Shown: positions 1-10,496 of the stretch, piece by piece | Layout: every line of letters begins with the position of its first letter | Numbering within the stretch: position 1 is the first letter of the stretch | Assembly (NCBI GenBank): GCA_023213395.1 | Contig: CM041465.1 | Coordinates: 232,259,741-232,323,740, forward strand | Direction of reading: 5' to 3' | Origin: Cycas panzhihuaensis | Taxonomy: Eukaryota > Cycadophyta | DNA: 64,000 nucleotides | Program-made: the position numbers and the translations under genes | Notes under the pieces: model-generated | The model's database searches: none | What the model was told of the DNA's origin: nothing | The model's input: the letters and a program-made list of their open reading frames with translations, nothing else

Positions 1-590
1 AATTCATACATAAAATTACTTCTCTCAGAAATGATCTATTGAGTGCTGGGGAAATTTTGTCCAAATCAGAGCTTGTTCACATGGTAGCCAACAAACTGCC
101 CAAGACCTTTGACGTAACTATCAATACCATCACAAATAGTAATCAAATCGATACAATGACTCTTGATGAATTAACTGGGATACTGCTTAGATAGGAACAA
201 AGAAATAGGCGATATGAAGACTCAGCAGTGCTGGAGGATGCATTTGCTTCCAGATTAAATCTGGGACCCCGAGGACGAAATCAGACACAAGGAAGAGGTC
301 GAACCCCAGAATCTAGAAATCTTGGCCACGTACGGTATCCAGATAATAGAGGACGCGGAAGAAGTCGTGATTCCAGGATATGCTTCAACTGTGGTAGATC
401 TAGACACTTCGCCAGTACCTGCAGAATGTTTGAAATATGCTATTATTGTGGACAAGCAGGGCACTACCCGTATCAATGTTCTCAGAGAAGACTGGACATT
501 TAGAGAGGGAAAAGACCAATGGGAAACTACAATAAAGAACAGGTGGAAGAAGATGAAGAAGAAACAACCTTCATAGTTGCCTTGTCAGTA
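1..590 (+). pseudogene. J gag remnant with two CCHC zinc knuckles
   Basis: C-terminal part of a copia gag, the nucleocapsid that binds element RNA in the virus-like particle. Codons from the left edge encode the helical gag domain, a TAG stop interrupts it near 193, and a basic Arg/Gly-rich linker follows. Two perfect C-X2-C-X4-H-X4-C knuckles lie at 381-479 (motifs CFNCGRSRHFASTC and CYYCGQAGHYPYQC). Most copia elements have a single knuckle, so the pair is slightly unusual. An acidic tail leads into PR. The start of the gene is outside the window. Confidence 0.8.
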
Positions 591-800
591 GGTTTAAAAG
601 AGACTAATACATGGTTTATTGATTCAGAGGCTTCTTGACACATGACAAGTCGTCATGACTAGTTTGAAAATCTGAAACCTTGTGATATCCATAGGTCAGT
701 TGAATTAGGTGACAAATATCCTTTAGAAATTAAAGGTATGGGCACTGTCTCCATTAGTGTTTAGGGCAATGTAAAGAAGATTGGAAATGTGATGTGGGTT
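591..800 (+). pseudogene. J aspartic protease remnant
   Basis: Retropepsin region of the copia polyprotein, which would cleave Gag-Pol. The active-site block reads WFIDSEAS, a stop, then HMTS, where the family has D-S/T-G-A-S-x-H-M-T. The catalytic Gly is therefore Glu and the next residue is a TGA stop. Two more stops follow, near 658 and 762. The Asp is kept but the enzyme would be inactive. It lies directly between gag and the INT zinc finger, as expected. Confidence 0.75.
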
Positions 801-2050
801 CCTGGCCTTAAAATGAATCTCCTATCTGTCTCTCAACTTAGCAAAAAGGGGTGGAGAACAGTGTTTGATGAAGATGGTCTCTGTCTGATAATGGATGTGA
901 AAAATAATGGGGAAGTCATTGCTAAAGGGATTAGAAGTAATGATCTGTATAAGCTTGTTGCAAATCCCATTACGCCCTGTCTAGATCCAAAAGCTTGTAC
1001 TACTGTAAATTTTGATAATAAATTGTGGCATTTGAAGTATGGACATTTACCATTAGAAACTTTAAGAAAAATGAAAAATAATGATATGGTGCTTGGATTA
1101 CCTAACATATCTACCGAAAACTTCATTTGTAAAGGATGCCAGTTCAGAAAACATCACAGGTTGCCATTCAAAGAAAGTAAATGGAGATCACAAAACAAAT
1201 TGGAATTGATTCACACAGATTTCTGCGGACCACTTGCACCACTTTCAATAAATAGTTGTAGGTATTTTTTAACATTTATTGATAATTTCACCAAAAAAAT
1301 TTGGGTATATTTTCTACATAACAAATCAGAAGTGTTTGAATTCTTCAAAGAATTTAAAGCAGAGGTTGAACTTGAATCAGGCTAAAAAAAAAATGTATTA
1401 GATCTGATGGGGGAGGAGAATATATTTCCAATGAATTTCTGATCTTTTGTAAAAGAAATGGAATTGGCAGACAGATTACCACGCCTTGCACTCCACAATC
1501 CAATGGAGTAGCTGAAAGAAAAAATCGAACCTTGATGGAAATGGCTCGCAACATGGTGCATGAGAAACAAGTTCCCAAATCTTACTGGGCAAAAGCCGTG
1601 AATACAGCCTGCTATCTTGTGAACAGAAACCCCACCAAAGTTCTGGAGAATATGACACCAGAAGAAGCATGGATAGGTAAAAAACCTAATGTCAGTTCAT
1701 TAAAAGTTTTTGGCAGCCAGGCTTATGTACATATACCAGATAAAAACAGATCAAAATTAGATGCAAAAAGCATAGAGTGCATCATGATTGGATATAGTAA
1801 AAATTCAAAGGCTTATAAATGCATTGATCCAAAGACAAACAAAATATACATCAATAGAGATGTAATTTTTGATGAAGGAAGCTTGGATTCTCAAGCCCAA
1901 ATAAAAATCATTGATGAAGATAGTTCAAATAAGGAGATTCTTGCAGAAGAAGTTTCAGACATCACCACAAAGGAAATTCCATCATGTTCGCATCATGAAT
2001 ATTCATGTGAAGAAAACACAATACAGGAAGCAGAATCACATCTAGAACCT
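789..2050 (+). pseudogene. J integrase, broken by one stop
   Basis: Copia integrase, which inserts the cDNA. The GAG-pre-integrase/zinc-binding region has H-X-H near LWHLKYGH and the Cys pair CKGC (about 1021-1140). The catalytic core follows: Asp in HTDFCGPL (about 1216), Asp in IRSDGGGEY, and Glu in NGVAERKNRT, so the D-D-E triad is complete. A TAA in an A-run at 1383 splits the frame between the first and second Asp; open reading resumes in the same domain and runs on to the C-terminal region. Apart from the break this is one of the better preserved domains here. Confidence 0.85.
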
Positions 2051-3190
2051 GTACAGAGTTTCCAAAATAAGAAAAAACTGCCAAAATGGTTTATTAAAAC
2101 CATTGAAGACGGAAGAAATACATTAGATCACAGAACAAGAGGCCAAAAACTCAAAGCCTTAGTTGGCAGGGTTGAGCCACAATCATTTCAAGAAGCCCAG
2201 TACCAATCTCAATGGAAAGAAGCAATGGATGCTGAAATGAGTTCAATTAACAAAAATCAAACTTGGGAGCTAGTAGAACTTCCTCCAAGTAAATCTGTGG
2301 TTAACTGCAGATGGGTATACAAAATCAAGGAAGGAGCAAGTGGAAAAATTGAAAAATATAAGGCTCGTCTAGTGGCCAAAGGATACACTCAAACAACTGG
2401 AATTGATTTTGAAGAAATCTTCTCACTTGTAGCCAAACTAAACACAGTAAGAACTGTGATAGCACTAGCAGCAATGTGTAATTAGAAGATCTTTCAATTG
2501 GATGTGAAGAGTGCCTTTTTTAATGGTGATCTCAAAGAAGATGTGTATATGGCACAACCCGAGGGATATGTCAAAAAGGGATAGGACCAGTTGGTATGCA
2601 AACTAAAAAAGGCATTGTATGGATTGAAGCAAGCTCCTCGTGCCTAGTACGCCAAATTAGATCAACACCTATATGACAACAATTTCCAACGTTGCAGTTC
2701 TGACCCCAGTCTCTATATAAAAAAGGAGAATGAACAAATCACTCTAGTTGTTGTCTATGTAGATGACATGATATTGACAAGAAATGATGACAAATCAATT
2801 GCAGATATAAGAGAACAATTGGAGAAAGAATTTGAAATGACAGATTTTGGTCTTCTCAATTATTATCTAGGGTTGGAAGTAAACCAACAGGACGAATATA
2901 TCTCCGTTTCACAAAGCAAGTACATAAAAGATCTGCTGGAAAAATTCAGGATGACTAACTGTAATTCCTGTGCCACTCCCATGGAGATTAATTGCAATTT
3001 GGTTCCTAACGAAAAGGAACAAATAGTCAATTCCACCCTATATAGGCAACTGGTAGGGAGTCTGATATACCTCACTGCTACCTGGCATGATATATCATAT
3101 TCCATCGGGCTCCTCTCTAGATATATGCAAGAACCCAGAATAAGGCATTAGAAAGCAGCATGGAGGATACTAAGATATCTAAAAGGAACA
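2051..3190 (+). pseudogene. J reverse transcriptase
   Basis: RVT_2-type RT that copies the element RNA. It starts after the KLPKWF linker at about 2080. The N-terminal block reads WKEAMDAEM, the palm carries [13 protein letters not shown], and the catalytic box YVDD is at 2756-2767, followed by LGLLNYYLGLEV-type and ATPME motifs. Stops occur after CN (2485), KG (2584), RA (2646) and RH (3150). Each is a TAG where relatives have Trp or Gln, that is, a single transition. The palm residues are intact. Sequence is close to that of element B. Confidence 0.9.
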
Positions 3191-3704
3191 ATAGAACTAA
3201 AATTGATCTATTCAAAAGGCGGATCAGCAAAAATCACAGGATTATGTGACTCAGACTGGGCAAGAGACAAGGATCAGAGGAAATCAACTAGTGGCTATTG
3301 TTTCTTCTTAGGAACAACTCCAGTCTCATGGAGTAGTAAAAAGCAGTCCATGGTAGCACTTTCATCAACAGAAGCAAAATATAAGGCAGCAGCAACAGCC
3401 ACATGTGAAGCAGTTTGGCTTTGATAGCTTTTGAGCGATTTTGATCAACCACAGCATGAAGCAACAACCATATATTGTGATAATCAAAGTGCTATCAAAC
3501 TGACCAAAAATCCAGTCTTTCATGCCAGAACTAAGCACATTGAAGTTCAGCATCACTTTATCAGAGAGAAGGTCCATAACAAAGAAATCAATTTAGAATA
3601 TTGTCCTTCATGTGAACAAGTTGCCGACTTGCTGACCAAATCTTTGGGAAAAGAGAAATTTCAGATTATGAGAAACAAGATAGGCTTGAGAGAGAGATAA
3701 AACA
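3191..3704 (+). pseudogene. J RNase H
   Basis: RNase H domain that degrades the RNA of the RNA-DNA hybrid. Visible motifs in order are LCDSDWA (first Asp), STSGYCFFLG, ALSSTEAKY (Glu), YCDNQSA (Asp) and TKHIEVQHHFIRE near the C-terminus, all typical of copia RH. Two adjacent stops (TGA, TAG) at 3422-3427 break the frame after AVWL. The reading ends with a TAA at about 3700, just before the polypurine tract. Confidence 0.88.
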
Positions 3705-3715
3705 TTAAGAGAGGG
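3705..3715 (+). promoter_or_regulatory. J polypurine tract
   Basis: The purine run AAGAGAGGG abuts the TG of the 3' LTR and would prime plus-strand DNA synthesis. The same tract and flank (AACATTAAGAGAGGG) precede the 3' LTR of element B at 24222-24230. Confidence 0.8.
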
Positions 3716-3933
3716 TGTTGAGAGGTAATGTTTTACCTCTAATCATGTAATTAGTATATGCATCAGTGACACGTGTCACTTAGTTAAAAGGTAGGTTAAC
3801 CATCAAGTCATAACGGTTATCAATCTTCTATGTATTCAAAGACATCATTCTCTCAATAAAGATTGCCAAGTTCTCTCATCAATCTTCTGCCTTCTAAACT
3901 GAATCTCAAAAGTTTATACGTAAAATCTGAACA
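3716..3933 (+). repeat. J 3' LTR (218 bp)
   Basis: Starts TGTTGAGAGG after the polypurine tract and ends CTGAACA. The next bases, GATTC, resume the disrupted PR of element I. The opening is similar to the B LTR (TGTTGGATATAATG). No partner LTR is in the window, so the ends are set from the TG...CA rule and from the point where I resumes. Confidence 0.75.
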
Positions 3934-4130
3934 GATTCGTTGTTGCCAAATGTGACTGATTGAGCCCTTCCTTCTTTGATGTCATATAGTAGTTCTTCAC
4001 TACCTGTCATATGATGAGATGCCCTTGAATCTATGATCTATGTTTGATCAACTTTTGAAGTGTGAGAAGTACAAAAGAGCTTATCCTCATCTGCAAACTG
4101 ATTTGTGTGGCATTGATTGCCGCCTCTGAA
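3934..4130 (-). pseudogene. I protease start, cut by J
   Basis: Read on the minus strand this gives the H-family PR with IIDSRASHHMTG, followed by a segment ending VTFGNN, where J interrupts. The catalytic Gly of D-S-G is Arg, so the enzyme was probably already dead. It aligns with the H region at 13770-13875. Confidence 0.7.
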
Positions 4131-5037
4131 ACCCGCCTTCCTCTTTGACCTCCTCGATAAGCACCTCGATTTGGTCAAGGGGTTGCCTCGCTATTGTCGC
4201 CATCGAACCGCCGACGAGGTTGTTGATGCCTCTACTGCTGCTGACATGGCTGTTGTTGGCAGGACTGCTGTAAATCTACTTGCTTCTTTTGGCATTGAGG
4301 AGCAATGTGGCCTACTTTGCCACAATAATGACAAATCATATTAGCCTTTGATGAGTTAATGTTCATGTTCCCAAACTGTTTGCGTAGTGCGGGTTTGGGA
4401 CTCTGTTTGGCCTCTAGCTTGGCCATTAAAGCTCCTGATATAGATGGCTCCTCATCCTCCCTCATGTAGATTTATTCTTCTTAAAGGAGTAAGCTTTCAA
4501 GTTGATTGAAAGTTATTGATGCAAGTGAACCATCACGTGTAATGGATGAAATGAATCCATTATAGTCCTTGGGCAATGCATGCAAAGTTGTCGTTACAAG
4601 TTCATTCCTGGAAATAGGTTTGCCTAGAATATTTAACTCATTACATATCTCTTTGATTGGGGAAAAGAATGCCGACATTGGCTTTACAAATTTCAAAGAG
4701 TAGAGTTTGGCTTTAACTATCATTATGCGAGCTTCATCTCGTCGTTCATACAAAGAGGACACAATGTTCTGATTTACATTAACATCAATGATCATATGCA
4801 AAAGGCTAAGGCTATTTCATCCTTAGCTTTCCAAGTAGCAACAAGAATTGCATCGAGATGGATAACAACATCATCAACTTCACTTCGCATAGATACATGT
4901 TGGGGAATCTTTTCAGAAACATATCCCTAAAATTCATTCATGATCAAGAGATTTTGTGTTTGTCATTTCCATTCTTGATAATTATCTTATCCAGTTAATT
5001 TTATGGTACATTCATTGAGCATGTTTATAGCAACCAT
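4117..5037 (-). pseudogene. I gag
   Basis: Copia gag of the UBN2/DUF4219 type, closely similar to H gag. The minus-strand start codon is at 5035-5037, in a context equivalent to H (MVAINMLN). The central helical part includes YERRDEARI and ALPKDYNGFISS. A single intact CCHC knuckle reads CHYCGKVGHIAPQC and is followed by a Gln/Cys-rich tail. Stops and frame changes between 4465 and 4481 and near 4805 and 4990 break it into fragments. Confidence 0.85.
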
Positions 5038-6967
5038 GTTTAAGTTGTAGAACTCTTGAAGCTAGCAGATGAACTTGGAGACTCTAAGCTGTTGTCACTT
5101 AAGTTCCACCTTCTAACAGGCCAACAATCTTGATCTTACTAGAAGATCCAACAACTGAAGAGAATGATTAGGGGTGGAGGACTAGGCTATAAAGTTGGTC
5201 CAACCCTGATCTAAAAAGGAGATCCAACGGTTAACCAAGTCAAATCTAGAACAAGGCAGGTAGGCTTGATCTGCATGGACGTACCATGCTTTCCCTGGGA
5301 TTCACAACCCCAATAACACCCTTTTCGAACCTCCTTTTCCTCAAAAAACCTCAATTGTCGTGCATTGACCATACGGTTGGTTGGCCCCCTAGGGAATGCA
5401 CCAAGCTTGAGGTTATTTCAGAGGCAAGGATTTAACCTTTTTCGAGCCTCTCCCACAAGATTTTAAAGTCAATTTTTATGAATGTTTGAGTTGAGTTTAA
5501 GCAGATTTTACCTAGATGATGTACTTGATAAAATGCTTTATAAAATAGCTTACAAAATGAGCTTCAAGAAGAAGCAATGAAGTATATCAAAAACAACACA
5601 TTGAGTGTTTTACGAAAGCATTTAAAAAATGAAAAAAGTGCAAAAAAAGACCAAGTAAAAAGATGAACTTGCTTGATGTGATGCTTCAAGTGGATTTGTT
5701 TTAATGAGCAATAGACCACTTAAAGATAAAATTCAAGTCACTTTGCAACAGAATACAAGTGCCACCAAGTGTTAGGACTTTAAATAATCCTAACTAGCCT
5801 AAAAAAGTTAAGTGATTTTATTAAAAAAGTGAAAATTTTGGCCCTTCTTGACTTAGGGCAATAAGGTCACTATGCAGAGAACCTTAAGAAAATCACTAAA
5901 ATAGTGAAAATTTTCACTTTACAATGATATAGATGCTCAAAAATCACTTGAATTGAGTTAAATAACACTAATGCAAGATTTATTAAGTGTTAAATAAATC
6001 AAAATGATTAAAAAAAGGCTAAATTTTGATTAAGAGTGATTAAATAATATTAAAATCACTTTAAAACATAGTAACTTTATAACTTAAAGTTAAATTAGAA
6101 AAAGAATATTTTGTAAATATTCAAAATGATATAACATAAAGTTATATCTCTAAGGTTAAAAAATGAAATTTTTAAGAGAAAATGGAATTTGTAGCGATTG
6201 TGTGTCTACACCGAGCTCGAATTGCTTTGTACGTCCTCCAGAGTGCACGGATCAAGCCGAAATTTCAGGTGAACGCTCATCAGGCCAGTACTGTGATTTC
6301 TCTGAAGTTTCACGAGGAATGGTTGAGCCTGCAAGGAGAACGATGCACGTGAAGAATTTTGAAGGGCACACGGCCGTGGAAGTCTGTATGACAACCGTAC
6401 ACTTATCTAGGGTTTAAAAACCTAGTTTCAAGCTTCAAAAATCTTCTTTGAGAGTTGTCACACTTGCAGTAAGTGATAGATAGAGGGTAGCCAGCCAGAT
6501 TAAGGAGAAATGAGCAAAAAAAGGACAACTTTTGAGGTGAAAATTACTAAAAATAGTGATAAATCTGCCCAAAACAGTGTATCTACTATTGCATGTGAGT
6601 TGCAGGCCACAAGAAGTAAACATAAGACTGATTTACAGTCAAACACCAATTAGATTTCTCAAATCTACCTTCTTTTTGCAAAAAAATAATTTTGTTTTTT
6701 TTTTAAAGGAAAAGTAAAAAGAAAGCATTGCTTTTTTATAATAGTTAGTGTTGCACCCTACAAAATATGTCTAAAAAAAAATTTCAGACCATAATAAAAG
6801 TGATCTACAGCCTACAAATAGCCTCAAAATGCTTAAATTTGCAAAGAACGGCTTCAAATAACCTTGGATCGGCTTCAGAGTGCAAAAGTCATCACCAAGG
6901 ATTTGAAAACCCTTACTAGATCACAAGAAAACAAAGAAATCATAGCAGAAAAGGACTTCTTTCTGTT
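5038..6967 (-). other. I leader (untranslated, about 1.9 kb)
   Basis: The region between the primer site and gag contains no convincing coding sequence; ORFs in 6163-6623 have no recognisable motif. The part nearest gag (about 5100-5470) is the reverse complement of the conserved leader block in H (12310-12660) and G (49880-50230). The rest is A+T-rich. The tandem array seen in the H leader is absent here. Confidence 0.65.
5132..5148 (-). promoter_or_regulatory. I leader hairpin
   Basis: A 6-bp perfect stem GATCTT/AAGATC with a 5-nt loop, about 90 nt upstream of gag. The same hairpin stands at the same place in H and G. It could be an RNA packaging or dimerisation signal; that role is inference from conservation only. 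Confidence 0.4.
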
Positions 6968-6979
6968 GCTTTGATATCA
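6968..6979 (-). promoter_or_regulatory. I primer-binding site, degenerate
   Basis: Minus-strand TGATATCAAAGC, compared with TGGTATCAGAGC in the other elements here, which pairs with the 3' end of initiator Met tRNA. It lies 2 nt inside the LTR end, as in H. Confidence 0.65.
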
Positions 6980-6981
6980 AA

Positions 6982-7528
6982 TGTGAGAAATGGCTTTAAG
7001 CCTACAATAAGCTGGATCTAGAAAAGAGTACCAATTTGCCTAAAAATAAAGATGATTGACATCCAAATGAAGAGCTATTGAATTAAACAAGACAATAAAG
7101 CATAAGCATAAGAGAGCAAGAGCACAACAATACCAAATGTGGAGGAGATGGAATTGGTCCAATCTCCAAATATTAAAGATAGTTTGATTAGCAAACTTGC
7201 AACATAACAGTGTTGCTCACACTCCATATGAAATACATGAGAATTGGTCTCAATAGAGTTGGAAGAGAGACCTAGGGTGTTGGATATTTGACAAGTGTCA
7301 AACATCCAAGCTACATCCTTTGCATGTAGGGCATGTGTCCTTTTGGGCTATCAAGTGAGCAAAAGTACATAAGGGCCACTTTGACCCTTAAGTCGCAATG
7401 TCATGTCACTAGGAAAGAATGTGGATGTGTACTTTATCACTTAAGTTATAAGTCACCCCATAAAGTACAAATAATACATGAATGATAAAGCACATTAGCT
7501 TAACATGTAAACATAAGGTTGGTTATTA
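6982..7528 (-). repeat. I 5' LTR
   Basis: On the minus strand it ends TTTCTCACA next to the primer site and aligns along most of its length with the H LTR: the GTGATAAAGT region, the AAACATCCAA block and the GAGACCAATTCTC block can all be followed. The first few bases at the right end are degraded. Unlike H, no clean TATAA can be read at the equivalent place. Confidence 0.75.
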
Positions 7529-7586
7529 AAATATTGATATCTATAAAGAAATGTTCATATTTTTTAAATTTTTGTTAAGCGTGACA

Positions 7587-8700
7587 TGCCTCACAGAGGA
7601 AAACATACTTCTTTTGAGGAATAAATGGTTGAAAACACTGAGTGAAGATCAGAGGAACCGTCTCCAACTTTTGCACAAGTAATAGAACATATGATATAGA
7701 ACATGATGACCATATTTTAGCAACTGACAGTTCATCAGACATAGTAGACCCAATAGCTCTTACAAGCACAACAAGTTCAGGTTCGCACAGTAGTTCCTAT
7801 CTAGTAATTGTGGTTTAAGTTAGATACTCAAATAACTATTCCAAAGTTTGATGGCATAATTAATGATGAATCCTTAGATAGTTGGATCCAAAGTTTGGAG
7901 GCTTATTTCAAGTGTCAAAGCCTCACAAATAAAGAAAAAATTGTTATGGCAGAAATACACATGGCAAAACAAGGCTTAGTATGGTGAAAAACATATGCCA
8001 AGACCCATGGTGAAGTAAGTTCATGGAATAATTTTAAAGCAATATTTCGAAAATAATTTTATCCTACTAGATACAAAGATGAAAGGGAAAAGAAGTGGCT
8101 ACAATTGCGATAGTTAGCTGGACAATCTGTCCAACAGTATATTGATACATTTAATAAAATGGTCATAATGGTAGAGTCCTAGGATTCTGAGTACAACCTC
8201 GTGCTCAAATTCTTAAGTGGACTATTTCCGTCCTTGTAACATGAGTTAGATCTCATAAATATCTCCCTAGATGAGGCTTTCCAGTACATATTGAAAGCAG
8301 AAAGCAAGTTCCACAGAGGACCTTTTACTTAATCGCAACAACAACAATAGTTGCAACAAACATTGAAACAACATTTGAATTAAAGAAAGGAAATCGATGC
8401 AACAAATCCTTCTATAGTAGAGAAGGGAAAAGAAAAATATTACACATTACACAAGGCCAACAACCACTCCAACGAAGAGTGCAGAAAGCAGAAGTAGCAA
8501 TATAAGGTGAAGACCTTGATAGTTGAAAAAGAAAACCTCAGTAAAGAGGCTAGCATGTAAAGTGATTCTAAGGAGCCACCAACAATACTTGTCACCAATC
8601 AAATGGTGGTAGATCCCAATTTGGTCTTGATGACAAAGGACTATAATGCTTTAGCTAGAGAAGCAAGCACTATTTACTTAGAATTGCTAGATCAAAGATT
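7587..8700 (+). pseudogene. P gag (gypsy type)
   Basis: Begins at a plausible ATG (MPHRGKHTSFEE). The gypsy gag core runs from about 7840, with IPKFDG, SLDSWIQSLEAYF, a FYPTRYKDEREKKW block and a SVQQYIDTFNKM block, all typical of the retrotransposon gag domain. A Gln-rich hinge at 8330-8370 leads to a degenerate zinc knuckle (NNHSNEECRKQ, with the leading Cys pair lost). At least eight in-frame stops are present, mostly TAG or TAA. It cannot make a full protein. Confidence 0.75.
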
Positions 8701-8708
8701 GCATTGTA

Positions 8709-9098
8709 TTGTGCATTATTAACAATGATAGTATGAAAAATCTGATATCGAATAAACTTGTTAGGGATTTCAATCTCCCTATAGAGCCTCATCTGAATCC
8801 CTATACACTTGGATTGGTTAAAAAAGGAGCTTCACAAACCAAGATCGATAGAGTCTATAATATAACATTTGCAATGAAGCCCTATGTAGACACAGTCACT
8901 TGTGATGTAACCCCCATCAACTGTTGTGAATTACTTCTAGGGAGACCTTATCAATATGATAGAGAGGTAGTTTATTGCAGGGTCACTAATGTATTTCATT
9001 TGCAAGAAAACAACATTAATTATATGCTCCACTCTTCATCATCCCCAATTACTTCAAGAATGGGTACACAAGTTGGCAAGCTCACCAGTCTTGTTTGA
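8709..9098 (+). pseudogene. P aspartic protease (retropepsin)
   Basis: A 129-codon open stretch that follows the plant gypsy protease from its active site: KLVRDFNLPIEPH, then LVKKGASQTKI, a CDVTP segment and CELLLGRPYQYD, the conserved LLGRPW-like flap/C-terminal block. The catalytic Asp-Ser-Gly before it reads Asn-Asn-Asp-Ser, so the active-site Asp position and Gly are lost. It is immediately downstream of gag, as expected. Confidence 0.72.
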
Positions 9099-9660
9099 GT
9101 AGGCACCAATCTATTTGTGAGGTTAGTGTTTGAACCAAGCAGCCCACGGATGCATATGTTTTTTGAGATAACTTCACCTGCCAAAACCAGGAGATTCCAC
9201 ATCATTAGAGAGGTCTATCCAAGAGTAAGTAGATCATTCTCATACCTTGCCAATGAATGCACCTATAGCCATTCTAGAGATTCTAGCAGGTATGCACCCA
9301 ACACAGGCAACATGGCATAGCACTGTGCCAAATGTACGTCACGCTTAGGAAGGGTACAATCATATAAACCTTACCTTGTGCAATGATCCTTCAATGTCCA
9401 TTGGACACACACCTTCAGAGGCATTCCAATTAACGACTATTGGTGAGAAACCTAGAGTACAACTAGAGATTATCAACTAGAATTCCTTGTCCCCATACTC
9501 ATCAACAACACTTCTTGGTATTAGGCAATCTCATTTGACATCAACTATCTTCCTGGTTAATGGGGAGAAGATACGATCTACCCCAGCCATTGCAGATTAC
9601 TTTTTGCCTATCCATCGAGGATTAGGAAATTGGGGACAATTTCATCTACAATAGGGAGAA
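9099..9660 (+). other. Unassigned P internal sequence
   Basis: Contains a 67-codon open stretch (9117-9320) without motifs I recognise and several stops. It lies between PR and a purine-rich AATAGGGAGAAA at about 9650, and is probably decayed pol or 3' untranslated element sequence. Confidence 0.35.
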
Positions 9661-9928
9661 ATGATGTGTATCACTCATCCACATATTTTGACACTATAAT
9701 ATTATGTGTAAATTATTGTACTTATATGTAAAGTGCATTTAAGTTAGAACACTAGTCAAGTAATTACTTTGTTAGCTAGTTAGCTAGTTAGAAGTCAGTT
9801 AGTAAAGCTAATTAAGTCAATTAGTTGAATAGCTGGTTAGGTAGGTTTTTAGGTGGTTATTAATCCCTCAATATAAATGAGAGGTACCTTATTGTACAAA
9901 CATCAATGAGTGTAACCCATCATCAAAT
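9661..9928 (+). repeat. P 3' LTR-like segment
   Basis: Starts TGATGTGTATCAC after a purine tract, contains short TTAG(CTAG) repeats at 9771-9850, and has a TATAAAT box at 9872-9878. This is the order expected of an LTR U3. The sequence continues into the H insertion site CAAAT and may resume after 17452. No partner copy is in the window, so this is a structural guess. Confidence 0.4.
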
Positions 9929-10482
9929 TGTTAAACCTTATGTTTACATGTTAAGATAATGTTCTTTAATTTTCATGTAATATGTGTACTTTTTACTTTA
10001 GGGGTGACTTATCACTTAAGTGATAAAGTGCATACCCACATTCTTTCTAGTGACACAACGTTGTCACTAAAGGGTCAAATGGACCCTCATGCATTTTTGC
10101 TAACATGAGAGCCCAAAAGGACACATGTCCAACATGCAAGGCATGTATCTTGGATGTTTAACACTTGTCAAACATCCAAGGCCTTAGGTCTCTTATCTCA
10201 CTCTATATAATGAGACCTCTTCTCATTGTCTGATAAGAGAGTTAGAGTCAGATTGTTATCTTTGTCGGCTTGCTAATCAAACAGTTCATTCTTTGGAGGT
10301 TGGACCAATTCCAACTCCACATATTGGGTATCATTTTCTCTTGCTCCTTTATTTGTGCTTTGTCTCTTTACTCTCTATTTTCCTTGAGATTATTATACTT
10401 GTTTGTATTTCTGCAACTAGAACTAGAGTGATCCTAGTTTCTAGATCTTGGGACTGTTGAGGCCATCTAGCCGCTTTTCATA
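9929..10482 (+). repeat. H 5' LTR (554 bp)
   Basis: Begins TGTTAAACC and ends TTTTCATA, two nt before the primer site; the 3' copy ends TTTTCACA, so the terminal CA has mutated here. It matches the 3' LTR over its whole length. The length difference is explained mainly by about 20 bp (around 10160) and a few bp near 10095 that are missing from the 3' copy. Confidence 0.93.
10204..10210 (+). promoter_or_regulatory. H LTR TATA box
   Basis: TATATAA in the context CACTCTATATAATGAGACC, repeated in the 3' LTR near 17169. Position in mid-LTR is as expected for the U3/R promoter that drives the genomic transcript. Confidence 0.6.
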
Positions 10483-10484
10483 TT

Positions 10485-10496
10485 TGGTATCAGAGC
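10485..10496 (+). promoter_or_regulatory. H primer-binding site
   Basis: TGGTATCAGAGC, a perfect match to the initiator-Met tRNA type site common in plant copia elements, 2 nt after the LTR end. Confidence 0.88.

Larger units (their letters stand above)
1..3933 (+). mobile_element. Copia element J, 3' portion (5' end off window)
   Basis: Ty1/copia retrotransposon read in the order gag, PR, INT, RT, RH, polypurine tract and 3' LTR. The order PR-INT-RT-RH is diagnostic of copia. The 5' LTR and gag start lie left of the window. The base after the LTR resumes element I on the opposite strand inside its PR region, so J is inserted into I. The left TSD cannot be seen. The RT-RH part and the polypurine tract closely resemble element B at 21599-24434, so J and B belong to one family. 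Several in-frame stops make it defective. Confidence 0.9.
3934..7528 (-). mobile_element. Copia element I, 5' half (3' half off window)
   Basis: Minus-strand copia of the H/G family, read right to left as 5' LTR, degenerate primer site, roughly 1.9-kb leader, gag, and start of PR. PR is cut at 3934 by J; the rest of I presumably continues left of the window. The gag and leader can be followed along H (12310-13770) and G (49217-50230). The outer LTR end has lost the first bases of the expected TGTTAAACC, so its right boundary is approximate. Confidence 0.82.
7560..9928 (+). mobile_element. Gypsy element P, old remnant
   Basis: Plus-strand Ty3/gypsy remnant with gag, PR, a short unassigned stretch and an LTR-like end. 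RT and INT are missing, so it carries a large internal deletion. The left LTR is not seen, because element I abuts just upstream of gag. H is inserted at 9928/9929. Many stops suggest this is one of the oldest layers. Confidence 0.6.

Noticed and set aside
322-576. 84-codon ORF overlapping J gag
   Set aside because: Different frame from the zinc-knuckle frame and without copia motifs; a shadow.
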